Below are positions 35,833 through 46,012 of a stretch of 64,000 nt of DNA, in pieces. Position 1 is the stretch's first letter. Every line of letters starts with the position of its first letter. The translations under genes were made by a program, and so were the position numbers. Origin of the DNA: Acidocella sp. Its GTDB lineage: Bacteria > Pseudomonadota > Alphaproteobacteria > Acetobacterales > Acetobacteraceae. Where the stretch lies: assembly GCA_031291755.1 (NCBI GenBank), contig JARLIK010000014.1:62001-126000 (forward strand). Direction: 5' to 3'. The notes under the pieces were generated by a model. It did not search any database. It saw only the letters and a program-made list of their open reading frames with translations, and was not told the DNA's origin.

Positions 35833-37857
35833 ATGACGCCCCAGTACCGCTTCTCAATCGTCGCCTGCGCCCGCTGGGAGACGCGATATATAACAGAATG
35901 GCTGACCTATTACCGAATGATCGGGTTCGATCATGTTTTTCTCTACTGCAATGACGACGACCCCACCGAGCTATACCGCGAGGTGCTGCCCTTCACGCTG
36001 GGGCCGCAACCGTTCGTAACCTTTCGCTACCACCCGCACCAAGGCCAACAGGTGCAAATGTACGGGCATTTTTTGAAAACCAGCCTGGACAAGACGGAAT
36101 GGGTAAGCTTTTTCGACATTGATGAGTTTTTGCGCCTGCCACTGGGGCAAACCATCGCACAGTTCATGGACCAGTTCGACCCATCTGTTGACTGCGTATT
36201 GTTTAACTGGATTTTCTTCGGGCCTAACGGGCACAAAACCCCGCCAAACGGCAGCGTGTTGGAAAATTTTACGAGACGAGATGCGGCGCTGCATCCGCTG
36301 ACAAAATACGTGGCTCGAGCATCCGCCTTCACCGGCGATCGGCTTTTTGACCTATTTGATGGACATGGGTTCTGGCATGCACTTGTTGGCAAAGTGGCCA
36401 CCTCGGTTAAAGAGGTCAACGTGCTTGGCGAAGATATGCAGACTTATTATCAGAATTTCCCTGAGCAGGCGACCACCTTCATCAACCATACCGACCGTCA
36501 CGACCGACTTTTGGCAACAGCAATGGTCCACCATTACGCGTTCCGCTCTGAGCAGGCATTCTGGGAGCGCTCCGCGCGTGGTTTGCTTGGAGCATTTGGT
36601 GGCCAATCTATGTGGCAGCGATTGGCCGAGGGCGATCAGTTTGAAAACTACCTTGCCAGCATATCAAGAGTTTCTGATATCAGCCTGGCGTCATTCTGGA
36701 AAAATATCGAACTAACCGCATGGGGTACAAATATCGTTCCGCAGACGACAGGTTGGCCGTTCAGCCGGGGCAAGCCAGCCACACAAAGTTCTGTTTGCGA
36801 ATGGTCGTTCGCGCCGGCCGTGGAGCGCGACGCGAGCGGCGCTGTGAACGGCAAGATAGATGGCTTCAGAAAATTCCATACTGGGTTCGAGACAAATCCC
36901 TGGTGGCAAGTTGATTTAGAAAATACCGCCACCATCAGGCGGATTAAAATTTTCAATACAACTGATGAGACGGCATCACGCTTTAAAGATTTCAGTCTTG
37001 CCGTTTCAATTGATGGTGATATCTGGGCGGAAATTTCGCGCAAGGACGATGGCATAACCGTAGGTAACTTAAATACAACGCCTTATATATGGGAAGGCCA
37101 AACACCCGCCTGGGGACGCTATGTGCGGATTACAGCTCTCGGCGAAAACATTTGCCTGCATCTGGATCAGGTTGAAGTTTATGCTGATAATGTCGTACCC
37201 GCGGAGCAAGGCCCCGGCGCGGATACGACCATCGTGATTACATCATGCAACCGACACGATCTTCTTGAAAAGACACTGAAATCGCTGGTGCATTATAATA
37301 CCTATGAGGGTGTGAGAGAGATTTTGGTTGTTGAAGATGGCGATGCTGACCCGGCTGATATTTGTGCCCGGTACGGCGCGAGGTTGATTTGTCTCGGCGA
37401 ACGAAAAGGTCAATTATATGCCATTGATATCGCCTATTCCCATGTAAAAACGCCTTATATTTTTCATTGCGAAGATGACTGGGAGTTTTATAAACCAGGA
37501 TTCATTGAAAAAAGTCTGATCGTTTTAAAAGGCGATGAAGCCTGCGTGTGTGTTTGGCTGCGCGCATGGGACGATACAAATGGCCACCCTTTATCTTTTA
37601 AATCACCGGATAAAAATTTTGGCGTTTTGAGTTTCGATTATTCAGGAACATGGCATGGATTTTCATGGAACCCAGGCTTGCGGCGGAAATCTGACTATGA
37701 ACGAGTGGGGCCATTTTCTCATATTTTGAATCACCACGGCGATTTAGGAGAACCCATGGTCAGCACGCTGTATCGCGACCTTGGATATCATGCGGTGATC
37801 CTCGACGAAACCGGCTATGTTCGCCACACTGGCTGGGAGCGGCATGTTTCTGCTTAA
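35833..37857 (+). CDS. Three-module protein: GT92-like glycosyltransferase, discoidin domain, GT2-like glycosyltransferase
   Basis: A 674-residue protein without signal peptide or membrane span. Residues 1 to about 250 resemble the GT92/DUF23 group: CARWETRYITEWLTYYRMIGFDHVFLYCNDD, then FFDIDEFLRLP with a DxD-type acidic motif near 95. Residues about 312-455 form a discoidin (F5/8 type C) fold: GKPATQSS, a WWQVDLENTATIRRIKIFN core, and YVRITALGENICLHLDQVEVYAD. From about 464, TTIVITSCNRHDLLEKTLKSL, VEDGDADP and HCEDDWEFY make a family 2-like transferase. It stands alone between rne and glcB; the last third is AT-rich. The glycan and the acceptor are unknown. Confidence 0.8.
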   Translation: MTPQYRFSIVACARWETRYITEWLTYYRMIGFDHVFLYCNDDDPTELYREVLPFTLGPQPFVTFRYHPHQGQQVQMYGHFLKTSLDKTEWVSFFDIDEFLRLPLGQTIAQFMDQFDPSVDCVLFNWIFFGPNGHKTPPNGSVLENFTRRDAALHPLTKYVARASAFTGDRLFDLFDGHGFWHALVGKVATSVKEVNVLGEDMQTYYQNFPEQATTFINHTDRHDRLLATAMVHHYAFRSEQAFWERSARGLLGAFGGQSMWQRLAEGDQFENYLASISRVSDISLASFWKNIELTAWGTNIVPQTTGWPFSRGKPATQSSVCEWSFAPAVERDASGAVNGKIDGFRKFHTGFETNPWWQVDLENTATIRRIKIFNTTDETASRFKDFSLAVSIDGDIWAEISRKDDGITVGNLNTTPYIWEGQTPAWGRYVRITALGENICLHLDQVEVYADNVVPAEQGPGADTTIVITSCNRHDLLEKTLKSLVHYNTYEGVREILVVEDGDADPADICARYGARLICLGERKGQLYAIDIAYSHVKTPYIFHCEDDWEFYKPGFIEKSLIVLKGDEACVCVWLRAWDDTNGHPLSFKSPDKNFGVLSFDYSGTWHGFSWNPGLRRKSDYERVGPFSHILNHHGDLGEPMVSTLYRDLGYHAVILDETGYVRHTGWERHVSA

Positions 37858-37942
37858 ATTATTGGTGGCAGCCCTGCCCTGTACCCCCTTGCCATCCTGG
37901 GCGTGATTCCGCACTAGACGTCAAAATTCCACGGAGATCCCC

Positions 37943-40108
37943 ATGACCGAAGCTCGGACCACGCACGCCACTTTGAACATCGCCACGGTGCTGCATGATT
38001 TCATCGTCAATGAGGCCCTGCCCGGCACCGGGCTCGAAGCCGCCGCCTTCTGGGAGGGCCTGGCCAAATTGCTGACCGAATTCGCCCCGCGCAACGCCGC
38101 CCTGATGGCCAAGCGCGATGCCATCCAGGCGCAGATCGACGCCTGGTACAAGGAACATAAGGGCAAGGCGCTGGAGCAGGCCGAATATCAGGCATTCCTC
38201 ACCAGCATCGGCTATCTGGTGCCGGTACCTGCCGACGTGGCAGTGGCAACTGACCGGGTGGACGACGAAATTGCTCTCATCGCCGGGCCGCAACTGGTGG
38301 TGCCGGTAAGCAACGCCCGCTACGCGCTGAACGCCGCCAATGCCCGCTGGGGCAGCTTGTATGACGCGCTTTACGGCACCGATGCGATCTCGGACGCCGA
38401 TGGCGCGGCTCGTGGCACTGGCTACAACAAAATTCGCGGCACCAAAGTCGTCGCCCGTGGCCGTGCCTTTCTGGATGCCAATTTTGCGCTGGCCACCGGC
38501 AGCCATGCCGATGCCACCGCCTACCGAGTGAAAAACGGCCATCTGGCCGTGACCCTGCCGAGCGGCGAAACCGGCCTGAAGGATGCCGCGAAATTCGCCG
38601 GCTACACCGGCGAGCCCACCCAGCCCACCGCCATTTTGCTGAAAAATCATAATCTGCATGCTGAGATCGTCATCAACCCGGCCAGCGCCACCGGCAAGGA
38701 CGATGCGGCGGGTGTGGCCGATATCATTCTGGAATCCGCCATCAGCACCATCATGGACTGCGAGGACAGCGTGGCCGCCGTGGATGCCGAGGACAAGGTG
38801 GAAGTGTACCGCAACTGGCTGGGGCTGATGAACGGCACCCTCTCCGCCCCGGTGCAGAAGGGCGGCAAGACCTTCGAGCGCAAGCTGAACGCCGACCGCG
38901 TTTACACCGCCCCGAACGGCGGCACGCTCACCGTAGCTGGGCGCTCACTGATGCTGGTGCGCAATGTCGGTCACCATATGCTGTCGGATGCGATTTTAAC
39001 CGCTGACGGCAAGCAAGTTCCGGAAACCGTGCTCGACGCCGTGTTCACTTCGCTGATCGCGATGCATGATTTGAAGTCCACGGGTGGGATGAAAAATTCC
39101 CGCAAGGGTTCCATCTACATCGTCAAACCCAAACTGCACGGCCCGGAAGAAGTGGCGTTTGCCAACGAACTATTCGGCGCGGTGGAAAAACTCCTCGGCC
39201 TGCCCGCCAACACCATGAAAATGGGCATCATGGATGAAGAACGCCGCACCAGCGCCAACCTCAAAGCCTGCATCGAGGCTGCCAAAAACCGTGTGGTGTT
39301 CATCAACACCGGCTTCCTGGATCGCACCGGCGATGAAATCCACACCTCGATGGTGGCGGGCCCGATGGTGCGCAAGGCCGAGATTAAAAACAGCGCCTGG
39401 ATCAAGGCGTACGAGGACCGCAATGTGGATTACGGCCTGGAGTGCGGCCTGCAAGGCAAGGCGCAGATCGGCAAGGGCATGTGGGCCGCCCCCGATGATA
39501 TGGCCGCCATGCTGGAGCAGAAAATCGCCCATCCGCGCGCCGGCGCCAATACCGCCTGGGTGCCTTCACCCACCGCCGCCACTTTGCATGCCACGCACTA
39601 CCACGCGGTTGATGTCGCTGCCCGGCAGATGGAATTAAAAGACCGCGCACCGGCAAAGCTTGCCGAGCTGCTGACCCCGCCGCTGGCGGACCGGCCAAAC
39701 TGGATTCCGGCTGATGTGCAGCAGGAGTTGGACAACAACTGCCAGAGCCTGCTGGGCTATGTGGTGCGCTGGATCGACCAGGGCGTTGGCTGCTCGAAAG
39801 TGCCGGATATTCACAATGTGGAATTGATGGAAGACCGCGCCACGCTGCGAATTTCCTCCCAGCACATCGCCAACTGGCTGCTGCATGGCATCACCACTGA
39901 GGCACAAGTGATGGAAACCTTGAAGCGCATGGCGCTGGTGGTGGATAAGCAAAACGCCGGTGATGCCGCCTACACCCCGATGGCGCCTGGCTATGACGGT
40001 ATCGCTTTCAAAGCCGCATGCGACTTGATCTTCAAGGGCCTGACCCAGCCCAACGGCTATACCGAGTTCATCCTCACCCAACGCCGCCGCGAAGCCAAGG
40101 CCGGGTAA
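37943..40108 (+). CDS. glcB: Malate synthase G
   Basis: A 721-residue enzyme of the long, single-chain malate synthase class. Conserved segments include [18 protein letters not shown], the [16 protein letters not shown] catalytic region, the glyoxylate/Mg site around [19 protein letters not shown] and the C-terminal [17 protein letters not shown]. It condenses glyoxylate with acetyl-CoA to malate, allowing growth on C2 compounds and fatty acids, which fits the beta-oxidation genes later in the window. No isocitrate lyase gene is present here. GGAG precedes the ATG. Confidence 0.97.
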   Translation: MTEARTTHATLNIATVLHDFIVNEALPGTGLEAAAFWEGLAKLLTEFAPRNAALMAKRDAIQAQIDAWYKEHKGKALEQAEYQAFLTSIGYLVPVPADVAVATDRVDDEIALIAGPQLVVPVSNARYALNAANARWGSLYDALYGTDAISDADGAARGTGYNKIRGTKVVARGRAFLDANFALATGSHADATAYRVKNGHLAVTLPSGETGLKDAAKFAGYTGEPTQPTAILLKNHNLHAEIVINPASATGKDDAAGVADIILESAISTIMDCEDSVAAVDAEDKVEVYRNWLGLMNGTLSAPVQKGGKTFERKLNADRVYTAPNGGTLTVAGRSLMLVRNVGHHMLSDAILTADGKQVPETVLDAVFTSLIAMHDLKSTGGMKNSRKGSIYIVKPKLHGPEEVAFANELFGAVEKLLGLPANTMKMGIMDEERRTSANLKACIEAAKNRVVFINTGFLDRTGDEIHTSMVAGPMVRKAEIKNSAWIKAYEDRNVDYGLECGLQGKAQIGKGMWAAPDDMAAMLEQKIAHPRAGANTAWVPSPTAATLHATHYHAVDVAARQMELKDRAPAKLAELLTPPLADRPNWIPADVQQELDNNCQSLLGYVVRWIDQGVGCSKVPDIHNVELMEDRATLRISSQHIANWLLHGITTEAQVMETLKRMALVVDKQNAGDAAYTPMAPGYDGIAFKAACDLIFKGLTQPNGYTEFILTQRRREAKAG

Positions 40109-40119
40109 GGCTTTCTCAT

Positions 40120-40145
40120 GTCATTCCCGCGAAGGCGGGAATGAC
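40120..40145. repeat. Single palindrome of the GTCATTCCCGCG family
   Basis: GTCATTCCCGC and GCGGGAATGAC flank GAAG, giving a 26-base palindrome that matches one arm of the inverted repeat at 17403-17464 except in the loop. It lies 12 bases after the malate synthase stop and could act as its transcription end, though no T run follows. Confidence 0.8.
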
Positions 40146-40157
40146 AAAAAGGGGGGG

Positions 40158-40547
40158 TTAATCCGTGTCATCATCCGCCAGCGACTTTTCCACCTTCGCG
40201 GTAAGTTCGATGTGCAGTTGATGGATTTCCTCCATCAGTACCCGCATATTATTCATCGTCTCCAACACCGCGTCATGCTGCTCCTTGGCGAGCTGGTCAG
40301 AGGATTTCGCCGCCAAAATCGTACCGACACCCAGCAACGGCAGCGCGATCAACTGCAACACACCAGAGCTGGCATATTGCACGAACGGCATGGTATCCGG
40401 CCACTTCAGCGGCAATAATGAGAAAATTAAACAAAACCAGAAAAACCCCATGGTGGCGAAAATCGCGTTGGAGCGGATGGCGATCTGGTCGTTAAGTGTC
40501 TTGATTTTATCAAGCGGCAGTTTCTTGATGATCGGCGGCGGCTGCAT
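40158..40547 (-). CDS. Conserved two-span membrane protein of unknown function
   Basis: A 129-residue protein: a basic, proline-containing N-terminus, two hydrophobic helices (ATMGFFWFCLIFSLLPL, about 30-46; SSGVLQLIALPLLGVGTILAA, about 65-85), and a long polar helical tail (QHDAVLETMNNMRVLMEEIHQLHIELTAKVEK) likely to form a coiled coil in the cytoplasm. I do not recognise a named family. It is convergent with glcB and lies upstream of nothing obvious. Confidence 0.65.
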   Translation of the reverse strand: MQPPPIIKKLPLDKIKTLNDQIAIRSNAIFATMGFFWFCLIFSLLPLKWPDTMPFVQYASSGVLQLIALPLLGVGTILAAKSSDQLAKEQHDAVLETMNNMRVLMEEIHQLHIELTAKVEKSLADDDTD

Positions 40548-40612
40548 AATAAGGGTCTCCCGCTAGGATTATACCGTCAACATAACATAATCCGAGATGG
40601 TGCCCACTCCCG

Positions 40613-41866
40613 TTAACGGGCGCCAAGCACCTTATAAATCGCCCCGGTCAGGCAGCTAAGTTCGCCCGGCGTTATCGTAAGCGCCGGGGTGAGATATACG
40701 ATGTTACGAAACGGGCGTATCCAAACACCTTGTTCCACCAGCTTGAGGCGCAGCGCCGCCGGGTTGGCAATGGCGGCCAGTTCCACCACTCCAATCGCAC
40801 CTAGTACCCGCACATCCTTAACGCCGGGTAATACCCGGCAGGGTTCCAGTTCAGCCGCTAACTGTGCTGAAATCGCGGCTGCCTGCTGCAACCGTGGTTC
40901 TGTCTGAAACAAATCCAGCGAGGCATTGGCCGCCGCACAGCCCATCGCATTGGCCATATAGGTCGGCCCATGCATCAGCGCGGTATTGGCAGAGTCCGAG
41001 AGAAATGCAGCAAATAATTCATCCGAAGCAATCGTCACCGCCAATGGCAATGTACCACCGGTCAATGCTTTGGAGAGCGTGATGATATCCGGCACCACCC
41101 CCGCTTGCTCAAACGCAAACATGGTGCCGGTGCGGCCAAAGCCGGTGAAAATCTCATCAAATATCAGTGTTAACCCGTAATGGTCAGCCGCCTTGCGCAA
41201 ATGCCGCAGCACTCCGGGAGGGTGCAACACCATGCCGCCAGCCCCTTGCACCAGCGGCTCAACGATAATCGCCGCCAGTGTTTTGGCGTGCGCTTCGAGA
41301 AAATCATCAAAGGCAACGATGCTGGCTGCATCACGCGGCAAGCCAATTACCGGATGCTCCGGCAGTAGCCCGCTGAACATGCTGTGCATCCCCTCCTCGG
41401 GGTCACAAATCGCCATCGTGCCTAGCGTGTCACCATGATACCCGCCCGTGAAGGCAAGAATTTTGGTCCGCCCGCGCTCGCCTTTATTAAGGCGCGACTG
41501 CACGGCAATTTTAATGGCTACCTCTACCGCCACCGAACCTGAATCCGTAAAAAATACCCGGTTTAGCGGCTCCGGTAGCAGCGCCGCCAGCCGCGTCGCC
41601 AATTGATACGCCGGCTCATGCGCCAGCCCGCCGAACATCACATGCGGCATGGTTTGCAACTGCGCAGCCACCGCCTGCGCAACATGCGGATGATTATAGC
41701 CGTGGCAAGCGGTCCACCAGGAGGCAATGCCGTCAATCAGCACCCGGCCATCGGCCAGATGAATCTCCGAGCCTTGGGTGCGTACCACCGGCAGCGGCAG
41801 CGGCGCGGTCTGCATCTGCGCATACGGCAGCCACACATGCCGCCAGCCGGTTTGCAGCCAATTCAT
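40613..41866 (-). CDS. bioA: Adenosylmethionine-8-amino-7-oxononanoate aminotransferase
   Basis: A 417-residue class III PLP aminotransferase. Typical segments are [23 protein letters not shown] near 48-70, [23 protein letters not shown], the cofactor-binding [25 protein letters not shown] and the PLP lysine in TLSKALTGG. Specificity for BioA is supported by the tyrosine/tryptophan pattern and by bioB directly upstream (one base apart). It makes 7,8-diaminopelargonate using SAM as amino donor. Confidence 0.94.
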   Translation of the reverse strand: MNWLQTGWRHVWLPYAQMQTAPLPLPVVRTQGSEIHLADGRVLIDGIASWWTACHGYNHPHVAQAVAAQLQTMPHVMFGGLAHEPAYQLATRLAALLPEPLNRVFFTDSGSVAVEVAIKIAVQSRLNKGERGRTKILAFTGGYHGDTLGTMAICDPEEGMHSMFSGLLPEHPVIGLPRDAASIVAFDDFLEAHAKTLAAIIVEPLVQGAGGMVLHPPGVLRHLRKAADHYGLTLIFDEIFTGFGRTGTMFAFEQAGVVPDIITLSKALTGGTLPLAVTIASDELFAAFLSDSANTALMHGPTYMANAMGCAAANASLDLFQTEPRLQQAAAISAQLAAELEPCRVLPGVKDVRVLGAIGVVELAAIANPAALRLKLVEQGVWIRPFRNIVYLTPALTITPGELSCLTGAIYKVLGAR

Positions 41867-41867
41867 C

Positions 41868-42842
41868 TCACGCGCCGAGCGGGCGCAAGCCTAGTTTCCC
41901 GAACAATGCCTCATCATGGCTGACCGTAGCGTTCTTGGTCGTCAGCAATTTGTCGCCGTGAAAAATCGAGTTGGCACCTGCCAAAAAGCAAAGCGCCTGG
42001 GCCTCGTCGCTCATCGCCTCGCGCCCCGCCGAGAGCCGCACATAGCTGGCCGGCATGGTAATGCGCGCCACCGCGATGGTGCGGACAAAATCAATCGCAT
42101 CAATCGGCGCGGAATTACCCAGCGGCGTACCCTCAACCGCCACCAGCGCATTGATCGGCACCGATTCCGGCGGCGTGGGCAAACTCGCCAGCGTCGCGAT
42201 CAACTCGGCGCGGTCGCTTTCATCTTCGCCCATGCCCACAATGCCGCCGCAACAAACATTGATGCCGGCATCACGCACGTTGGCCAACGTATCCAGCCGG
42301 TCCTGATAAGTGCGGGTGGTGATCACCTTGCCGTAATACTCGGGCGAGGTATCCAAATTATGATTATAATAATCCAGACCGGCATCCTTCAGCTTGGCGG
42401 TCTGCGGCGCGGTCAGCATCCCCAACGTCACGCAGGTTTCCAGCCCGAGCGATTTCACGCCCTCGATCATGGTACAAACATTATCAAGGTCATGGTCTTT
42501 GGGTGAGCGCCAGGCCGCTCCCATGCAAAACCGCTGCGCACCTTTTTCCTTGGCCGCCCGCGCCTCCGCCAGCACAGTTTCCACCGCCATCAGCTTGGAG
42601 GCCGGGGTGCCGGTTTCATACGAAGCCGCCTGCGGGCAATAGCCGCAATCCTCCGGACAACCCCCGGTTTTAATCGAGAGCAACGTGGAAATTTGCACCG
42701 CCGCCGGGTTGAAATGTGCCCGATGCACCTCCATCGCGCGGAACATCAACTCAGGAAACGGCAGTGCCAGCAGCGCCGCCACAGCCTCGCGGCTCCAGCG
42801 CGGCTTGCTGTTATTTGAGCTCTCAATCATGGCTTCCGGCAT
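41868..42842 (-). CDS. bioB: Biotin synthase
   Basis: A 324-residue radical SAM enzyme. The cluster motif is [10 protein letters not shown] (C-x3-C-x2-C), and the second [2Fe-2S] site residues lie in [17 protein letters not shown] and the NLDTSPEYY region. It inserts sulfur into dethiobiotin. Among several in-frame starts, ATG 42842 has GGGG seven bases upstream; ATG 42830 is possible. The longer frame to 43115 runs into the bioD gene region and is rejected. Operon with bioA; divergent from bioD. Confidence 0.95.
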   Translation of the reverse strand: MPEAMIESSNNSKPRWSREAVAALLALPFPELMFRAMEVHRAHFNPAAVQISTLLSIKTGGCPEDCGYCPQAASYETGTPASKLMAVETVLAEARAAKEKGAQRFCMGAAWRSPKDHDLDNVCTMIEGVKSLGLETCVTLGMLTAPQTAKLKDAGLDYYNHNLDTSPEYYGKVITTRTYQDRLDTLANVRDAGINVCCGGIVGMGEDESDRAELIATLASLPTPPESVPINALVAVEGTPLGNSAPIDAIDFVRTIAVARITMPASYVRLSAGREAMSDEAQALCFLAGANSIFHGDKLLTTKNATVSHDEALFGKLGLRPLGA

Positions 42843-42950
42843 TAACAATCCCCCAAATTTTCTAAACATGACCGTAAACCCATGCCGCCCGCCTGAAAAG
42901 CCCAGACAAAACCTTGCGGATAAGCACCCATTGGCGATAACGATGACAGC

Positions 42951-43646
42951 ATGAAACCGTATTTCGTGACCGCCACCGGTACCGATATTGGCAAAACCTA
43001 CATCACGGCAGGCATCATCCGCGCTGCCCGGAAGGCCGGGCAGGATGCCATGGGCATCAAACCGATCATGAGCGGCTACAATGATTACAATCCAGAGGCC
43101 AGCGACGCCGGACAACTGCTGACCGCCATGGGCAAACCGGTTAATGAGCAGACCATCGCCGCCATCTCACCATGGCGCTTTGCCGCCCCTCTGGCACCCG
43201 ACATGGCCGCCATCCGCGAAAACCGCAGCGTCAGCCTGCGCTCGATCCTCACCTTCTGCCGCATCGCCGCTGAGGCCGCACCAGGGCTGATGCTGATCGA
43301 GGGTGTCGGCGGCGCGATGGTACCGCTCGATAGTTTCTACACGGTGCGCGACTGGATCTCCGCCCTCGAAATTCCCGCCATTCTGGTGGCCGGCACCTAT
43401 CTTGGCACCATCAGCCACACGCTCACCGCGGTTGAGGCGCTGCAGGCGCGGCAGGTGAATGTCAGCGCGATCGTGTTGAGCGAGAGCCTGAACTCACCAG
43501 TGCCGCCCGACGAGACCGCCTATGCGATGGCGAAATTCGTGCCGCGCATCCCGATTTTCACCATCCCGCGCCATGACAATGAAACCGCCTTCAAGCGCCT
43601 GGCCTGGGCACTTGGCCAGTATGAACCGGAGGCCATGCGCGCCTGA
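42951..43646 (+). CDS. bioD: Dethiobiotin synthetase
   Basis: A 231-residue ATP-dependent carboxylase. The P-loop is [14 protein letters not shown] at about 9-22; the substrate lysine and serine of IKPIMSG follow, and the [14 protein letters not shown] segment carries the second nucleotide motif. It closes the ureido ring of dethiobiotin from diaminopelargonate. It faces bioB across 108 bases, a space that should hold a shared control region, although I saw neither a BirA nor a BioR palindrome in it. Confidence 0.95.
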   Translation: MKPYFVTATGTDIGKTYITAGIIRAARKAGQDAMGIKPIMSGYNDYNPEASDAGQLLTAMGKPVNEQTIAAISPWRFAAPLAPDMAAIRENRSVSLRSILTFCRIAAEAAPGLMLIEGVGGAMVPLDSFYTVRDWISALEIPAILVAGTYLGTISHTLTAVEALQARQVNVSAIVLSESLNSPVPPDETAYAMAKFVPRIPIFTIPRHDNETAFKRLAWALGQYEPEAMRA

Positions 43647-43655
43647 CCTGCTGGC

Positions 43656-44606
43656 TCAATCCACATTGCCGCCCGACAAAACCACCCCAACAACCTGGCC
43701 GTTGGCATTATAGCGGCTCAGCAGCGCCGCCAACGCCACCGCGCCGCCCGGCTCCACCACCAGCTTGAGATGCTGACGGGTAAACTGCATGGCGACCCGC
43801 ACCGCCTCATCGGTGGCGGTCAGCCCGCCGCTCAGCAGCCGTGCATTGATGCTGAAAGTTAATTCGCCGGGGATGGGGGTCAGCAGCGCGTCGCAGAATT
43901 TCGAACCCTGCAGGTCATTGGCCACCCGCTGCCCTACTGCCAGCGAGCGCGCCGTATCATCCCACTCGGCAGGCTCAGCCGCATAGACCTTGGTGCGCGG
44001 CGATACATCCGAGAGTGCTAACGCACAACCCGCCACCAGCCCGCCACCGCCGGTGCACACAATCATCGCATCCATTGTGAGGCCCGCCGCTGCCGCATCC
44101 TCGGCCAGTTCCAGCGCCAGCGTGCCCTGCCCGGCGATCACATCAGGATATTCATACGGCGGAATCAGCGCCGCACCCGTCTGTGCGCAAATCCGGGCGG
44201 CAATCGCCTCGCGGTCTTCGGTGGCGCGGTCATACGGGACAATTTTAGCACCCCAGAATTCAGTATGCTGGCGCTTAATCTCCGGCGCATCGCTCGGCAT
44301 CACGATGGTCGCGCGGGTGCCGAAACGCTGCGCCGCACAGGCAATCGCCTGCGCATGATTGCCTGACGAGTAAGCCACCACGCCGCACTTAAGTTGCTTA
44401 CGAGTCAAGCGCAGCAGCGCATTGGTGGCGCCGCGCAATTTAAAACTGCCGGTGCGCTGCAAAACCTCCGGCTTGAGCAAAATACTGCCGCCTGTCAGCG
44501 CATCCAACGCGGCATTGCGCAGCATCGGCGTGCGGACAATATGCGGCGAAATCCGCATCCGGGCGGCATGCACATCGGCGGGAGTCGGGGGGATCGGCAG
44601 GGTCAT
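43656..44606 (-). CDS. Serine/threonine dehydratase family PLP enzyme
   Basis: A 316-residue fold-type II PLP enzyme. The PLP lysine lies in TGSFKLRGATNAL, the phosphate-binding loop is CTGGGGLVAG, and SSGNHAQAIA is the substrate loop. It lacks the C-terminal regulatory ACT domain of IlvA, so it is of the catabolic TdcB/serine racemase-like type, deaminating threonine or serine to an oxo acid. It is convergent with bioD and overlaps the upstream glycosyltransferase gene by four bases. Confidence 0.9.
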   Translation of the reverse strand: MTLPIPPTPADVHAARMRISPHIVRTPMLRNAALDALTGGSILLKPEVLQRTGSFKLRGATNALLRLTRKQLKCGVVAYSSGNHAQAIACAAQRFGTRATIVMPSDAPEIKRQHTEFWGAKIVPYDRATEDREAIAARICAQTGAALIPPYEYPDVIAGQGTLALELAEDAAAAGLTMDAMIVCTGGGGLVAGCALALSDVSPRTKVYAAEPAEWDDTARSLAVGQRVANDLQGSKFCDALLTPIPGELTFSINARLLSGGLTATDEAVRVAMQFTRQHLKLVVEPGGAVALAALLSRYNANGQVVGVVLSGGNVD

Positions 44607-46012
44607 CGGTACGGTAATCTCACAGCATCAGGGGGAGTATTCACAACACAAACATAGTAGCTCATCGCCGGATCATCGCCACGCTTGCGGCTGCTTATGC
44701 CCAGCGGCATCACGCAAGCGCCGTTGAGATGGCGCGACACCGACAAGCCGCTGCCCGTGCCACTCACCACCGGCAGAGATAAATCATGCCATCGCGTGCC
44801 AGCGGCAATGATAGGAACCCCTGGCGGCCCGGTCCAGGCCAGTTCCGAAAGCGTGGTGTAATCCTCCGAAGTGATGAAAGCCGGTTTTGGCGACCCGAAC
44901 GGCGCAAAAAATTCCGGCCAGCCGGAAAGCTGCAACGCCGCCGGGTCACGCGCCGCCGGGATCGGGAAAGGGGCTGCCAGCGCCTGCGCGTAAACTGCCA
45001 GGGTGCAGGCAAAGCCAACCCCCAGCGCCGGGCGCAGCCATTTTTGCAAGCTCAGCGGCGCCAGCGTGGCAGCCGCCAGACAAGCCGGCATCATCATGAT
45101 CGCCGGCCAATTCGGCTCCACCCGGCCTGAGAGCACATGCTCAACAAACACCGCGCCCGGCAGCAGGGTAAGCCACAGCAGCAGGCTGGCGGCATCATCG
45201 CCCACCCGCCGCAGCCGCCACAGACCCAGCGCCGCCAGACCAAAAATCACCGGCGTTGCCAACCCGAACTGACCAATCACCAATTCCGCCAGATACTGCG
45301 CCGACCGCCCGGCATCAAACACCGTCACCCGCCCACCTTGCTTGAAATAGCTCACCCAGTGGTGCGTGGCGTTCCAATAAACATCCGGCGCAAACACCGC
45401 CCCCGCCAGCGCCAGCCCCAGCCACGGCCAGGGCGACAACAGCGCCAACCGGCGGGTGCGCGAGGTGACCAGCCACAGCCCAATCGCCGCAATCAGCAAC
45501 AAGCCGGTGTATTTGGAGAGCAGCGCCGCCCCCGCCATCACTCCAATCGCGAGCCACCAACGGTCATCGCGGCTGGCCAGCCAGCGGGCGGTGGCGGCGA
45601 TGCAGGTGGTCCAGAAAAATATCAGCGGCGTGTCGGGAGTCATCAGCACCGATCCAACACCAGCGACCAAAGTGGCATTGAACAAAGCGGCGGCTGTCAG
45701 CCCAACATGGCGGTTCGGAAACATCCGCTCACCGGCATCCCACAGCAATACCGACCCCGCCGCCGCCGCCAGCGGCCCCAGCAGCCGCACCCCCAGAGCG
45801 TTAGTCCCCAGCAATTCAGTACCGGCGCGAATCCACAACGCCACCATCGGCGGATGATCAAAATAGCCAGGCTGCAAATGCACCGACCAGACCCAGTAAT
45901 ATGCCTCGTCAGGTGACAGCGGCAGCAACGCGGCCATCAACAGTCGCAACGCCGTCAATGAAGCCAGCGCCAGCAACCAGGGCGACGCAGCCGATTTCAC
46001 CTGGCGCGCCAT
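44603..46012 (-). CDS. GT39/ArnT-like membrane glycosyltransferase
   Basis: A 469-residue GT-C protein with about ten membrane helices. The first periplasmic loop has the catalytic LSPDEAYYWVWSVHLQPGYFDHPPMVAL pattern of the PMT/ArnT family. Such enzymes move a sugar from a polyprenyl phosphate to lipid A, protein or another glycan outside the membrane. I start at ATG 46012 (MARQVKSAAS); a longer frame upstream lies inside the neighbouring gene. It overlaps the end of the GtrB-GtrA gene by 16 bases, so the two are coupled: one makes the lipid-linked sugar, the other uses it. Confidence 0.87.
   Translation of the reverse strand: MARQVKSAASPWLLALASLTALRLLMAALLPLSPDEAYYWVWSVHLQPGYFDHPPMVALWIRAGTELLGTNALGVRLLGPLAAAAGSVLLWDAGERMFPNRHVGLTAAALFNATLVAGVGSVLMTPDTPLIFFWTTCIAATARWLASRDDRWWLAIGVMAGAALLSKYTGLLLIAAIGLWLVTSRTRRLALLSPWPWLGLALAGAVFAPDVYWNATHHWVSYFKQGGRVTVFDAGRSAQYLAELVIGQFGLATPVIFGLAALGLWRLRRVGDDAASLLLWLTLLPGAVFVEHVLSGRVEPNWPAIMMMPACLAAATLAPLSLQKWLRPALGVGFACTLAVYAQALAAPFPIPAARDPAALQLSGWPEFFAPFGSPKPAFITSEDYTTLSELAWTGPPGVPIIAAGTRWHDLSLPVVSGTGSGLSVSRHLNGACVMPLGISSRKRGDDPAMSYYVCVVNTPPDAVRLPYR

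Noticed and set aside
42843-42950. BirA or BioR operator between bioB and bioD
   Set aside because: Looked for TTATAA-type and TTGTAAACC-type palindromes; none is present with both arms.
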